Shown piece after piece: positions 12,470 to 23,350 of a stretch of DNA of 64,000 nucleotides (its first letter is position 1; every line of letters starts with the position of its first letter). The notes beneath the pieces are model-generated. The model worked only from the letters and a program-made list of their open reading frames with translations. It was not told the DNA's origin and made no database searches. This stretch comes from Ilex aquifolium (lineage: Eukaryota > Streptophyta > Magnoliopsida > Aquifoliales > Aquifoliaceae). The position numbers and the translations under genes were made by a program. The DNA lies in the NCBI GenBank assembly GCA_951799425.1, contig OX637393.1, forward strand, positions 4,387,001 to 4,451,000, given 5' to 3'.

Positions 12470-13990
12470 ATATATATAAAGTAGTTAGATTGTTTGTCTT
12501 GAGCTTTTCACGGCTCAGATCATTTTGATCCGATGGTCCTAATTGAACTTTCATTTCTATTGCAACTCTAAGATTTTCATCTCTCATATAACTCTCTCTC
12601 TCTCTCTCTCTCTCTCATATTATTATCTCTTTTTTTGTTTGCCCAGTGTTTTTTTGTTATTATTTACTCTATAAAGATAAAATTACATATTATACAATTA
12701 TTTATTACATGAAAATAATTTAAAGTTTTTATATATCTGACGGCATATATTTTGCCACTTATTTCTTAATTTGTAAATAACACTTAATTTAATAAAAAAT
12801 AGAACATTGACTATAAACACCAAAAGCATTCAACACGAAATGAATTTTACATTGTAATTTAATATATACTTTTATCAAAAATTGACATTTAATTTTGTCT
12901 AATTTATATTCAACTTTGGTTAATTAATATCAAATTAATTTTTATTGTTATCAAATTAATATTAAAATTTATTTAATTAAATTTTTGGGTACTAAATCAA
13001 ATTTTATATGATTTTATTTTAATTTTATTAAAATTTTAATTTTTTTGTACTAAATTTAGAGAAGGACAATTGTAAAAATAATAAAATTTTTTGGGATGAA
13101 ATTATCAATTTTTGTTTGCAATATTGACAGAAGGGAGACATAAGGGGTCTCCATGCAATGAATTTCAAACCTCAGGGGGTCTCCTTGTTATTTATAAAAT
13201 GTCAAGAAGTGTCAATGTAATATTAACAAAATTCAGCACATGTCCATAATTTTTACCCTATCTTTAATTAAATATTTATTTATTATTATTTTATCTTAAA
13301 AACTTGAATATTGTATTTCTAATAAAAATAGTTATTGATTAAGAGGATTTGTTAGTAATCAAAAAAGAAATGTGAGTGAATTTGTTTCTGTATATTTTTA
13401 TATGTGGAAGATTAGACACTTTGTGATTAAATTTATAATTATATTGTGTCATTTGGGGTTGAATGGTGATAGTGGTGATAAATTCACGAGTTTTATAAAT
13501 AAGTAAGATTTGATTGATTTTATTTATCGCTTAAAGATAGTGAATTTAATTGTATTATGTTAGTATTTTTTTTTTTTACTTGAGGAATTTATTACATAGG
13601 GATAAAGTGGATTGTAAATATGGTGGTTGAGTTTATAATTATGTTGTGTTATTGGATTGAATGATAGTATAGATGATAAATTTGCGAGTCTTATAAATGA
13701 GCAAAATTTTATTTATTTTATTTATTACTTAAAGATTATAAATTTAAATGAGCTATGTTAGTGTTTTTTTTTTCCAGAGGCATTTGTATATATGGTGTTA
13801 TTTTGGATAGTTTTTATATATTTTAATGATAATTGCATTAAAATAGAGGATATGATCGACGATATATTTCGAACCATTTTGAAAGAACAATTTGTATGGA
13901 TATTTATAGGTCATTCCTTTTGAATTTGAAAAATTATTTAAGATTTTTTCGTTTATTATAAAATATTTTCAGATACGAGTAATAACTAAT
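12470..13990 (+). mobile_element. Helitron-like element abutting the previous one
   Basis: Starts in a TATATATAAAGTAG sequence followed by the GCTTTTCACGGCTCAGATC block and ends CGAGTAATAACTAA. CTAA fits the CTRR rule, but the terminal hairpin is weak. A second copy of its right half lies at 25431-27287. The interior is AT-rich and non-coding. The head-to-tail position, in the TA-rich sequence beside CTAG, suggests insertion next to an earlier Helitron end. Confidence 0.6.
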
Positions 13991-14000
13991 ATATATATAT

Positions 14001-14375
14001 ATATATATAATAAAGTAGCTAGATTGGCTTGTCTTGAACTTTTTCGCGGCTCAGATCATTTTCAGGTTTTTGATCCAATGATCCTAATTAATCTACATTC
14101 CTACACGACTCTACTACATTCTTTTTATTTCTCTTCATCCCCATTCAAACCATTGGAGAGATATCTACATCCTTACAGGACTCTACTACATTCTTTTTTA
14201 TCTCTCCTCATTCCCATTCAAACCATGAGAGAGATTGACTTGGACGGTTATATATATATATAAAATAAAAACAAAATATATCTAAAATCTATTAAAACTC
14301 TAATAATAAGGATTATCTCTAAAAAAATATAAGTTCATTAACATATGCCAGCCTATTTATCTATCTATATATATA
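14001..14375 (+). mobile_element. Helitron 5'-end fragment
   Basis: TATAATAAAGTAGCTAGATT followed by the conserved CGCGGCTCAGATCATTTTC block and a tandemly repeated CATTCAAACCAT-containing stretch. It is homologous to 16590-17000. No 3' hairpin/CTRR end could be located. Ends in an ATCTATCTATATA run. Confidence 0.5.
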
Positions 14376-14593
14376 TCTATATTAATAAACGGATCGTGTT
14401 CGGGTGAGACCTGTCAAACCGTTTACCTGTTTAAATAAATTTAATATAATAAAAAATTATATATATATAATGAATGAGTAAAGAAAAAAAAATAAAAAAA
14501 ATATTTCAAAAAAAAAAAGTAAAGACATCAGTAGTAGGAAAGTGAAGCTTTGAGCCTTGAGACATTGAATTGTCTTTTGGCCATTTTCTTTGA

Positions 14594-14644
14594 ATCCCAC
14601 ATCGACAAGGAATGGAGAGGGGAGATTTCAGTTGCCTATAAAAG
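14594..14644 (+). promoter_or_regulatory. snRNA-type upstream element plus TATA box (possible)
   Basis: ATCCCACATCG (14594-14604) matches the plant snRNA upstream sequence element (RTCCCACATCG), and a CCTATAAAAG box lies 32 nt downstream, the spacing typical of RNA polymerase II snRNA genes. The sequence after about 14668 does not match any snRNA I recognise. It may be a promoter remnant, or the motif may occur within a transposon. The surrounding 14390-14960 region is otherwise decayed repeat with GACACGATTGACAC-type ends. Confidence 0.3.
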
Positions 14645-14968
14645 AGGTAGTGTACTTCTCATTTTAACCAACATTTGTGGTGTGATTTTCACGTGAGCTG
14701 TTGGCTGGAATTCCTTCAATTGGAAACAAAGAAATGGAGTGTAAAAATTTATTAAAATAATATTTTTTTTTGTTTTTTTTTTAAATGGGTTAAACGAGTC
14801 GTGTTGTGTTACCTGTTTATTAAACGTTTCATGATAAAAAATTTTACCTGTTTATTAAACGTATCGTGTATGAGTTTATATGTTTTTCACCCGTCACTCG
14901 TTTAACCCGACATGTAACCTGTTAACCCGACACGATTGACACTTTTATAAAACAGCCCATCCGACAGT

Positions 14969-16590
14969 CTTGTGCCTTTACCCAGTTGCCCAAACCCAAT
15001 GCCTCTGGTACGCTCAATTTTTCATATGGGAACAATTTGTTCACTTGCACAATTAATCAAACATGTTATGCTCAACATTCTAAACAACATACATACACTC
15101 AATCAAAACATACATACACACATATAGGGACCAAGAACAGCAACTGAACTATATGAAAGCTTGAAAAAGTGACGGGCTAAAAATAAAATTGCGTGGTACA
15201 ACTATTTTCTCAAAAATTGTGAAACAGTCCATAAAATTTTTCAGTCTCGTACAACTTCTATCACATAATAAAACGGTATAAACTACTTCTAAATCAATGT
15301 CTATTCCAATAAACCAACAAAAATCACATTACAATTACATAGAAATTACCACCAATGAGAAAGGGTTTATCTTTCACAACCTCTATAATAATCTCTGGTA
15401 GCTCGAAATCTGCACAACATTAACTGAATTAATAATTTACTCAGTGTTAATTGTTCCCAAAAAATATAGTCAATCCTAAATCTCAAATGCATGAAGGAGA
15501 TAAAATTTTCATGCAAATTAATTAGGGGGAATGAATGAGTCAATTTTGAAAAAATTTACTAGGGAAAATGAATGAGGGTTATTAATTGGGTGCAATTGCC
15601 AAACAAAATTATTTTTAGTATTAACCAAACCAAGTATCAAAATTATTTACTATTACTTCAAGATTTGTCTGTAACATGTTGATTTTTAAACAAATATAGT
15701 AAGAGAGAAAAGAATATGTTATGTTCCAAAGCAATGTAAATTAAAGTAAAAAAAAAAACAATGAAACTACATTTCTTCGGAGTATTTCATCAAACAAATT
15801 ACATGCATCAACTAAAAGGTTTGATTTTACCTGCATTTATGGTAACAAAAAAAAAATCCATGCAAATAAGTTTAAGGGTAAAATATTTTTTAGTCCCCAA
15901 AGTACGCATTTAGTGTTTATTTGGTTTTCAATCTTTCAATTGTATCTATTTAGTCTTTAAGATTTTTAATTTGCATTTAAGTGGTCCAATCTCAAACGCT
16001 ATCAGAAAATCGTTGATGGTTCTGATCACGTGTCAATCACGTGGTTTCTAATTTTGTGTCTATTTAGTCCCTAAAGTTCTTAATTTGTGTATATTTAGTC
16101 CCTAAAACACTTAATTTGTGTATATTTGATCTAACGTGATCAGCGCGTGACCAAAGCCGTTAACAAATTTTGTATGTACGTTTAGGATTGGATTACGTAG
16201 ATATAAATTAGAAAACTTAGGGACCAAATAGACACAATTGAAAGATTGAGACCAAATAGATACTACACGCACAATTTGAGGAATAAGTGTATTTTACCCT
16301 AAGTTCAAACATATTCCTCTCATCAAGACATTTTTAAGCAAACTAATTGGTGCACACGTGCGTTGCACGTGAGTTATGTTAAAGTATTATTTTTGTTTTG
16401 AGTGGTTTAAGATTTATACTCTTCAAATATAACTCATATTTCAACTTGGTTCTTGAAATTCCAATTGGAACAATTAAATCCTCAATGTTTTAATTGATTT
16501 CAATACACCATAACAATATTTTTCAATTTTTTATTTTTGATATTTCAAATTTAAAATAAAGATTTTGTTGTTGAATTGGATCTCGACATG
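14969..16590. repeat. Third, partial copy of the duplicated segment
   Basis: Collinear with 9073-10690 and 60408-61990. It begins inside the Lhca1 fragment (CTTGTGCCTTTACCCAGTTG), includes the long-arm MITE (15873-16302) and the CACGTGC hairpin (16355-16371), and stops where Helitron-like sequence begins. The abrupt left edge inside the Lhca1 fragment marks a rearrangement breakpoint. Non-coding. Confidence 0.85.
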
Positions 16591-17090
16591 ATATATATAT
16601 ATATAGATTGGTTTTTCTTGAGCTTTTCGCGGCTCATATCATTTTCAGGTTTTTGATCCGATGATCCTAATTAATCTACGTTCCTACATGACTCTACTAC
16701 ATTCTTTTTATCTCTCCTCGTCCCCATTCAAACCATTGGAGATATATCTACATCCTTACTGGACTCTATTACATTCTTTTTTATCTCTCCTCATTCCGAT
16801 CCCATTCAAACTATGGGAGAGATTTACTTGGACGGTTATATACATATATATAATAAAAACAAAATATATCTAAAATCTATTAAAACTCTAATAACAAGGA
16901 TTATCTCTAATAAAATATAAGTTCATTAATATATGACGTCCTATTTATCTATCTATATATATCTATACCGATATCTATATCTATATATATAATCCAATCT
17001 ATATAATAAAAAGTTCAAACACGTAATTTAAAATTAACAAAATAATAATACAATAACAAGGATTATCGCTAACAAAATATAGGTTTATTA
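16590..17090 (+). mobile_element. Helitron-family fragment
   Basis: Homologous to 14001-14375, with the conserved CTTTTCGCGGCTCATATC block and repeated CATTCAAAC units. The first bases are eroded into a TA repeat. It is followed by ATCTATATAATAAAAAGTTC at about 17000 and by AT-rich filler. No end hairpin seen. Confidence 0.45.
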
Positions 17091-17097
17091 ACATATA

Positions 17098-19494
17098 TCT
17101 ATATAATAAAGTAGCTAGATTTCTTTGTCTTTAGCTTTTCGCGGCTCAGATCGCTTGGCGATTATTGATCCGACGTTCCTTATTCCAAATTTTTCGAAGA
17201 CTCCTTTCTCTAATCTAACTCTCTATCTATCTCATATTAACTGATACAACTCTCTATCCCTAACTTTAAGACTCTTATCTCTCCTCTAACTCACTCTCCC
17301 AATCTCATACTATCCGATACATCACCCAAGACCTCTCTCTCTCCCTTCCTCTCTCTCTCTGCCATTCTCTCTCTCTATCTCTCATGTTTAAATCATTCTC
17401 TCTCTGCTATCTCTCACATTCCTTTCTCTCTCTCTACTATCTCTCAATTTTTTTGCCACTCAAGCTTTGAGTAGCACTTTCATTCAAGATAGGACTTTAA
17501 ACTCCCATAACTCACACATCTTTATCTCTTATTCTCTCTCATATACCTCTCTGATACGACTCTCTCTCTCTCAACTCTCTCAGAATTGTTCTTCTATCAG
17601 CCTCACCTCTTCACCTATCTCTCACGCTCTACACACCACCACCACAGTGCGCCATAACCACTGTCACTGCCATACAACCTATGGGTTCTGTTCTCTCTCT
17701 CTCTCTTCTTTTTCTTTGCCACTAGAAGCCATGAGGCAACCACCGCCATACAACCTATGGGTTCAAGTTGATTTGTAAAGTTCCCTGTGAGGTATAAACC
17801 TCACTTCACACAGTCACGCCACACACACACTTCACATGTCACTGGCACACACCCTTCCAGCATACACACACACATACACACACACAAACAGACACACAGT
17901 ACACACTCTTCACTCACACACATTGCCATATGAATTTATGTATTTTGGTTTCTTTGGTTCATTGTTATAATTTGTGATTGGTTTTGGGTGTGAATATGTA
18001 TGATGAAATATATATTTGTTGTTGGTTTTGGGTGGCTTTAATTAATATGTGTGTGTTTGGTTTTGGTTGGGGTGTCATGACTCATCTATTTTTTCTAGCA
18101 CTCCACAGAATGCATAGCTTGAACTCTTTATTATTGAACTTTTGTGCCTTTATGTTGAATCTGAAAATTAGGTACCTAAATTCCTCTAGGATTTTCATTG
18201 ACAATGGTTTTTATATAGATTATTTTTGTAGGGTTTTTTTATTTTTATTTTTAAGTTTGCTCAATTTATTTTATTTTGTTTTATGAATTTTCATTCTTCT
18301 CCTATATGTGGGTACGAGTGTGGTGGGAGAGGGGTTGTATGAGTGTAGAATTTGATATTTATTTTATTGGGTTATGAGGTGTTTTCATACTTCTTGCAGA
18401 TTCAACAGACAACTGGTATTGATTATATTTTATCTATTTGTGATATTTTCTGAGTTTGCTATATATGGTTGGTGGCGTGAGTGTGGGTGGGCAATGATTG
18501 TGTGGTGTAGAATTTGATATTTTTTTTATTGCCTTTTCAGGATTGTGTAGGTGGGTTTTTCATTCTAGAAGTTTAACTCGATAAGAATTACGAGGTAATT
18601 TGAAGATTTTTTAACATTACTTTTTAATTAGACTATAATTTATTATTATTTTATCTTAAAATATTGAATTGTTGTATTTCTAACAATAGCAGTTGATAAT
18701 TATAAGGGTTTGTCGGTAACCAAAAAAAGAAATGTGTGTAGGTGTGTTTTTGTGTATACATGTGGGAGATTGAACATTTGGTGATTGAATTTATAATTAT
18801 ATTTCCATTGGGGGTTAAATGGTGAATAGTGGTGCTAAATTCATGAATTTTATAAATGAACAAGATTTGGTTGATTTTTTTTAAGTTTACTCAATTTATT
18901 TTATTTTATTTTGTGGGTTTGCATTCTTCTCCTATATGTGGGTACATGTGTGGTGGGAAAGGGGTTGTTTGAGTGTGAGGGGCTTTCATCCTTCTTGCAG
19001 ATTCAATAGACAATTGGTATTGATTATGTTTTATCCATTTGTCATATTTTTTGAGTTTTTTTATATATGGTTGGCGGTGTGGGTGTAGGTGGGCGATGAT
19101 TGTGTGGTGTGGAATTTGATATTTTTTTTATTGCCTTTTCATGATTCTGTGGGCGGGTTTTCATCATTCTAGAAGTTTAACTAAACAAGAATTATGAGGT
19201 ATTTTGATGATTTAGTAATTGAATTTATAATTAAGGTGTGTTATTGGGTTGAATGGTGACAATGACGATAAATTACATGTGATGTTATTTTGAGGTATTT
19301 GTATATGTGATGTTGTTTTGAGGAGTTTTTGTACATTTGTATGATAGTTCTATTAATATAGAGGATATGATTGATGATATATTTCAGGTCATTTTAAAAG
19401 AAAAAATAGTATGAATGTTTTCGAGCCATTCTTTTTAAATATGGGTAATTGTTTGCGATTTTTTGTGTTACATAGTGCCTTTAGGCACGGGTAA
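17098..19494 (+). mobile_element. Non-autonomous Helitron, about 2.4 kb, 3' end damaged
   Basis: Starts TCTATATAATAAAGTAGCTA and carries the CTTTTCGCGGCTCAGATC block. Near its end is the family hairpin GTGCCTTTAGGCAC (19475-19488) followed by GGGTAAT, but the expected AACTAG is replaced by TGATT. The interior has CT-rich (about 17330-17580) and CA-rich (about 17815-17930) tracts and an internal partial duplication (about 18230-18520 resembles 18880-19140). No helicase or other protein is supported. Confidence 0.65.
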
Positions 19495-20973
19495 TTGATT
19501 GTCACAAAAACGATATCTTTCCTAACCCCTAATTACTATCCCTCAATGTATGCAATGTATGGACGGGGGAGAAGAATTTCTTCCCCTAGGGATAGTGTCA
19601 AAAGGAAGGGCAATGAGGAAAGGGAAATGGGAAGATGTAAGTATAGGATATGTGTGCACAAAAATGCTCCCCAATCGCAAGGAGACTTTCGTGTGTCGTG
19701 AGTTACTTGGAAGAGTATTCCAAGGTCGTATCCACAGGGAAGGTAGTGAATCAAGGTTGAAATGATTTGGTAAAACACGAAAATGTAAAATCTTTAGTCT
19801 TGAAAGTTGATTGGTGAATTTTATGCTAATGAAAATGTAATGATAATATAAATGTTGGCAATTCCAAAAGATCACTCCAATGGGTATACCACCTCAACTC
19901 AAATCACTCCTCCTATTGAGCATGAATGAACGCTTGAATCACGGAAAGCCGAGGATGGCATCGATGAGTATCTAAGCATGAATCGTGACTAAGCCTACGG
20001 TTTATCAAAGACTCATCGACACATCCATCTTCTATCCGGTCAAAACGAACCATTTGACTCTAAAGGGAAAGAGGAGAAATAGTTGAAATGGTATCCCCAA
20101 GGGAGATCCCTCTTGGTCTTGCCAACTAGAGGATTTAGCTACTCATACTTGGAATGGAAATAACTATGTAATGGAAGAGCATTCAAATCTATGAACTTCT
20201 AAGGTGGCTAAATATCAGAATTTATGAGCTAAAAGAACATGTATTTAAACCCATTGCATAGTTATGAAAGATGAAATACTTGGAGCATTAATGGTGAAGC
20301 ATTAAATGAACATTGAACTAACAAAACATGAAGGAAAAACAACATTCATGGCATTCAATGAACTACTAAGAGTCTTACTCAAGATTACAAGACAATGCAG
20401 TAGAAGAATATGCAAAAATCACAACTTTCTCTCTCTAGAAACTACTGTTCATCTCCTTCTCCGCCCAGACTTTCTCTCTCTAAAAACCTATTACAAAATA
20501 TATGCTCTGTAATCCCCCTGGCTTCCTGGTCATCCCCATCCTTGGAGAACATTTCTTTCTCCAAAACGTGCCTGGGCATCCCCTGAAGCTTCAGCAGCAG
20601 AGCCTAGTCTGCAGGCTTGGACCAGGAAGATGCAGCAACTCCCTGCACCCCAACTTGCCTTCTTGGTGTAATTTCCTTTGCTATGGAGAAAAGCCCCTTT
20701 TTCCCTTCACTCCCCATTCTGGAGAGGAGGGAGTCTCCCATCTGTTTTTGTCTCAGAGGAGTGCAGCAGCCAGGGACAGACAGGAAGTGGCAGAGCATGT
20801 CTGCCTACCCAGCTCATCCCATCCTCTCTCTCTTCATTCAATGCTTTAAATCCACAAGTCTAGAAGGGAGTGTGAGTCCTGATGAATAGAAAGGTGGGCG
20901 TATCAGAGAGAAGCATGGAGGGGTCCACAAGACAGCTGAGCAGATCTGCAGAGTTTGGGCACTTCAGGGAATC

Positions 20974-21100
20974 AGTACCGGTACTGGGTACCGGTACCAT
21001 TTGGTACCGGTACCGAGTACCGGTACTGCGATTCCAGTAGGTTTTGGGTACCGGTACTGGGTACCGGTACCATTTGGTACCGGTACCGAGTACCGGTACT
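20974..21100. repeat. GTACCGGTAC palindrome array (left)
   Basis: Tandem palindromic units (GGTACCGGTACTGGGTACC, with GGTACCATTTGGTACC) in two copies of a roughly 65-bp block, separated by a CCAGTAGGTTTTGG spacer. It ends GTACTGTTCTGC, as does the matching array at 23209-23350. Confidence 0.9.
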
Positions 21101-21665
21101 GTTCTGCATCCTTTTCTGAATTTCTTGATTTCTTGCTCCCGATCTATCCTCGAACTATCATTCCCACTCCTTTCATCCCAAGTGGTATGGGAGGGTCTTT
21201 AAAGGCCATATTTAGCTTCATTCAACTACAAGAACAACAACTTGATGTTAGGACTTCAAGTGGCATAACGTACATAATTTAAAGCTCTAAAGTAAGTGAA
21301 ATGAGTTGATTAGCATCTTAAAGATATGCAAAGTTGTGTGCTAATCACACCCCCCAACTTAAGTTTTGCTAGTCCCTTAGCAAACTGTTCATTTCCCAGC
21401 ACAACCAAAACAACCAATAGTCACACAATCAATCAATTTAAACAACCATCTCATCAAAAGAAAAGTAAAAATCAAAATGCAATTATCAACATAAACCATG
21501 AGCAAAAGGAAAAACTGTGGTTTCATAAATTGTGATAACAGTTGGAGTACAAAACGGAGTAGGACATTGAGATGAACAATCAAAAGACAAACCTAATCTC
21601 CCCTCCCCAACTTCACCTAATCCTTAAACAAAAAGAAACAAAACACAAAAAATTTCAAATAACAA

Positions 21666-22861
21666 CTACTCTCCATCACTCTCATCATCCCCCTCAGACT
21701 CATCCCCCCCCTCATCTTCTTCATCCTCTTCAGCCTCAGAATCTTCCTCCTCCACATCCATTCTGGAGGTTGAAGGAGCAGGCGGAACATCTGGGACGGC
21801 TTTCCCAGGAAATGTGTGCACATACATCTCCTTTAACATTGTTGCCATTTCCTGCACTGAGGTCTTGATTTCCTGCGTTGTCTTTTCCAGAGCACTCAGT
21901 CTCTGATGGGTTGAGCGTTTCACAACAGGCTTGAATGGCATAGTTGGCACAGCAGTGCAACATCCTCTTCAGAGTCAGACTGAGCCCGATCCCCACGGCT
22001 CATGGCCTTCCTTTTCTGACTGCTGGCCCTGCCGATAGCTCCAAACTCCGGAGGGGTCAATTTCTCTAGTCCATAGCCCTTGACCTTAGCATGGTCACAA
22101 AGTCGGGTGACCAAGCTTCCGTATGGTAGATTGGCCATCGGCTTCTCAGTGGTGGCAAAGTCCTTCATCACATCCCAAATGATAAGGGCAAAATCCATTG
22201 GTATGCCCGACACAAATGTATCTAGAAGGTTCAACTTCTCCACATTCGGTTTCTTCTCAGCAAACTTTGGGTAAAGATTATAGTGAAGGAGTTTGTTAAG
22301 AATCCCATATACATGCTTCAACCCCCCACTCTGAAAGGTTCCCCTGAACGTAGCAGGATCCTCATACATCAGCTCGACAAGCTCCTCTTTAGTTTTCTGC
22401 TTACCCATTCTGCGAGGATAAACAGGTGGTGTGGCTGGGGGTCTCTGGTAATCCCCAAGGCATGTGGCTATGACAGCAGGAGTCACCACAATAATCTTAC
22501 CCCTAACATTTGCCCTCAGCACTCCCTCATCATCATTCTCAATGAAATTCAATGACCGGTAAAACTCCCTCACCAAGGCCAAATTATATCCCACAACCTC
22601 CCTAAACCAAAATTGCATCCCATGCCCCTCAACGATTCTCACAGCAGGATGAGTGGGGGAAAGGGAAGGCCTATCCAAAGAACGTTCACAAGTCACATTC
22701 TTACCGTCAATCAATTGGCGGCGAGCATCCCTCTTGGCCTTCTTTCTCTGCTTCTCAAGGTCCACACTCGATCCCTCTCCACTTCGTTTGCGGCTGGCAG
22801 AACCCATGGCAGGGGGAGAACTGGGCTCTGGTCCTGACCCGACCATCTTGGTGCGAGGCAT
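21666..22861 (-). pseudogene. 'Putative plant transposon protein' reading frame, frameshifted
   Basis: Resembles the plant transposon protein family often annotated in Athila-like elements (Pfam Transposase_32 type). Reading from ATG at 22861 (MPRTKMVGS), there is a Lys/Arg-rich nuclear-localisation-like stretch at residues 20-50 (SRKRSG, KQRKKAKRDARR). The core follows, with VREFYRSL, VRGKIIVVTPAVI and LPYGSLVTRLCDHAKV. The frame breaks near 21950. The next frame gives a short helical segment (LEKTTQEIKTSVQEMATML) and a strongly acidic C-terminus ending at 21666; joined, it would be about 395-400 residues. Function of the family is unknown. No gag, RT or integrase is nearby, so any movement would need help from another element. 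Confidence 0.6.
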
Positions 22862-23208
22862 TGTGTAATGAATGGAGATAATAGGAGAGATTTGAGATTC
22901 GGCTATAAGGGTAGGGTAGAATGGAGGAGGCCTGTGAAAAAAATAATCTAGCTTAAAGGGAAATTTATAGAGTGAGAGGGGAAGCAAAAAGGATTATGGA
23001 CCCTTGGAGTTCCGTCGGGTAAGGGGGGAAAAAGGAAAGGGAGGAGTAAATGGGTAGAGTGAAGAAGGAGAGAGAAAAGGCTCATGACCCTTGGAGTGCC
23101 GTCGGGTAGGGGGGAAGTAGGAAGGGAAGGAGTAAATGGGTGAAATGAAAGGTTAAAACTAGAATTTGAAATTAAAAGCCCTAATAAAAATTTTTCTGTC
23201 AGGCAAAC

Positions 23209-23350
23209 GGTACCGGTACTGGGTACCGGTACTGCGTTTCCAGTAGGTTTTTGGTACCGGTACTGGGTACCGGTACTGCGTTTCCAGTAGGTTTTTGGTA
23301 CCGGTACTGGGTACCGGTACCAAATGGTACCGGTACCGAGTACCGGTACT
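23209..23350. repeat. GTACCGGTAC palindrome array (right)
   Basis: Three blocks of GGTACCGGTACTGGGTACCGG separated by GCGTTTCCAGTAGGTTTTT spacers, ending ACCGAGTACCGGTACTGTTCTGC like the left array. It lies upstream of the transposon-protein frame, while the other array lies downstream, so the two bracket it in the same orientation. Confidence 0.9.

Noticed and set aside
17467..18286. Possible short membrane-like proteins in the 17-18 kb Helitron
   Set aside because: Hydrophobic composition comes from CT-rich and T-rich DNA; no conserved start, domain or copy with the same frame.
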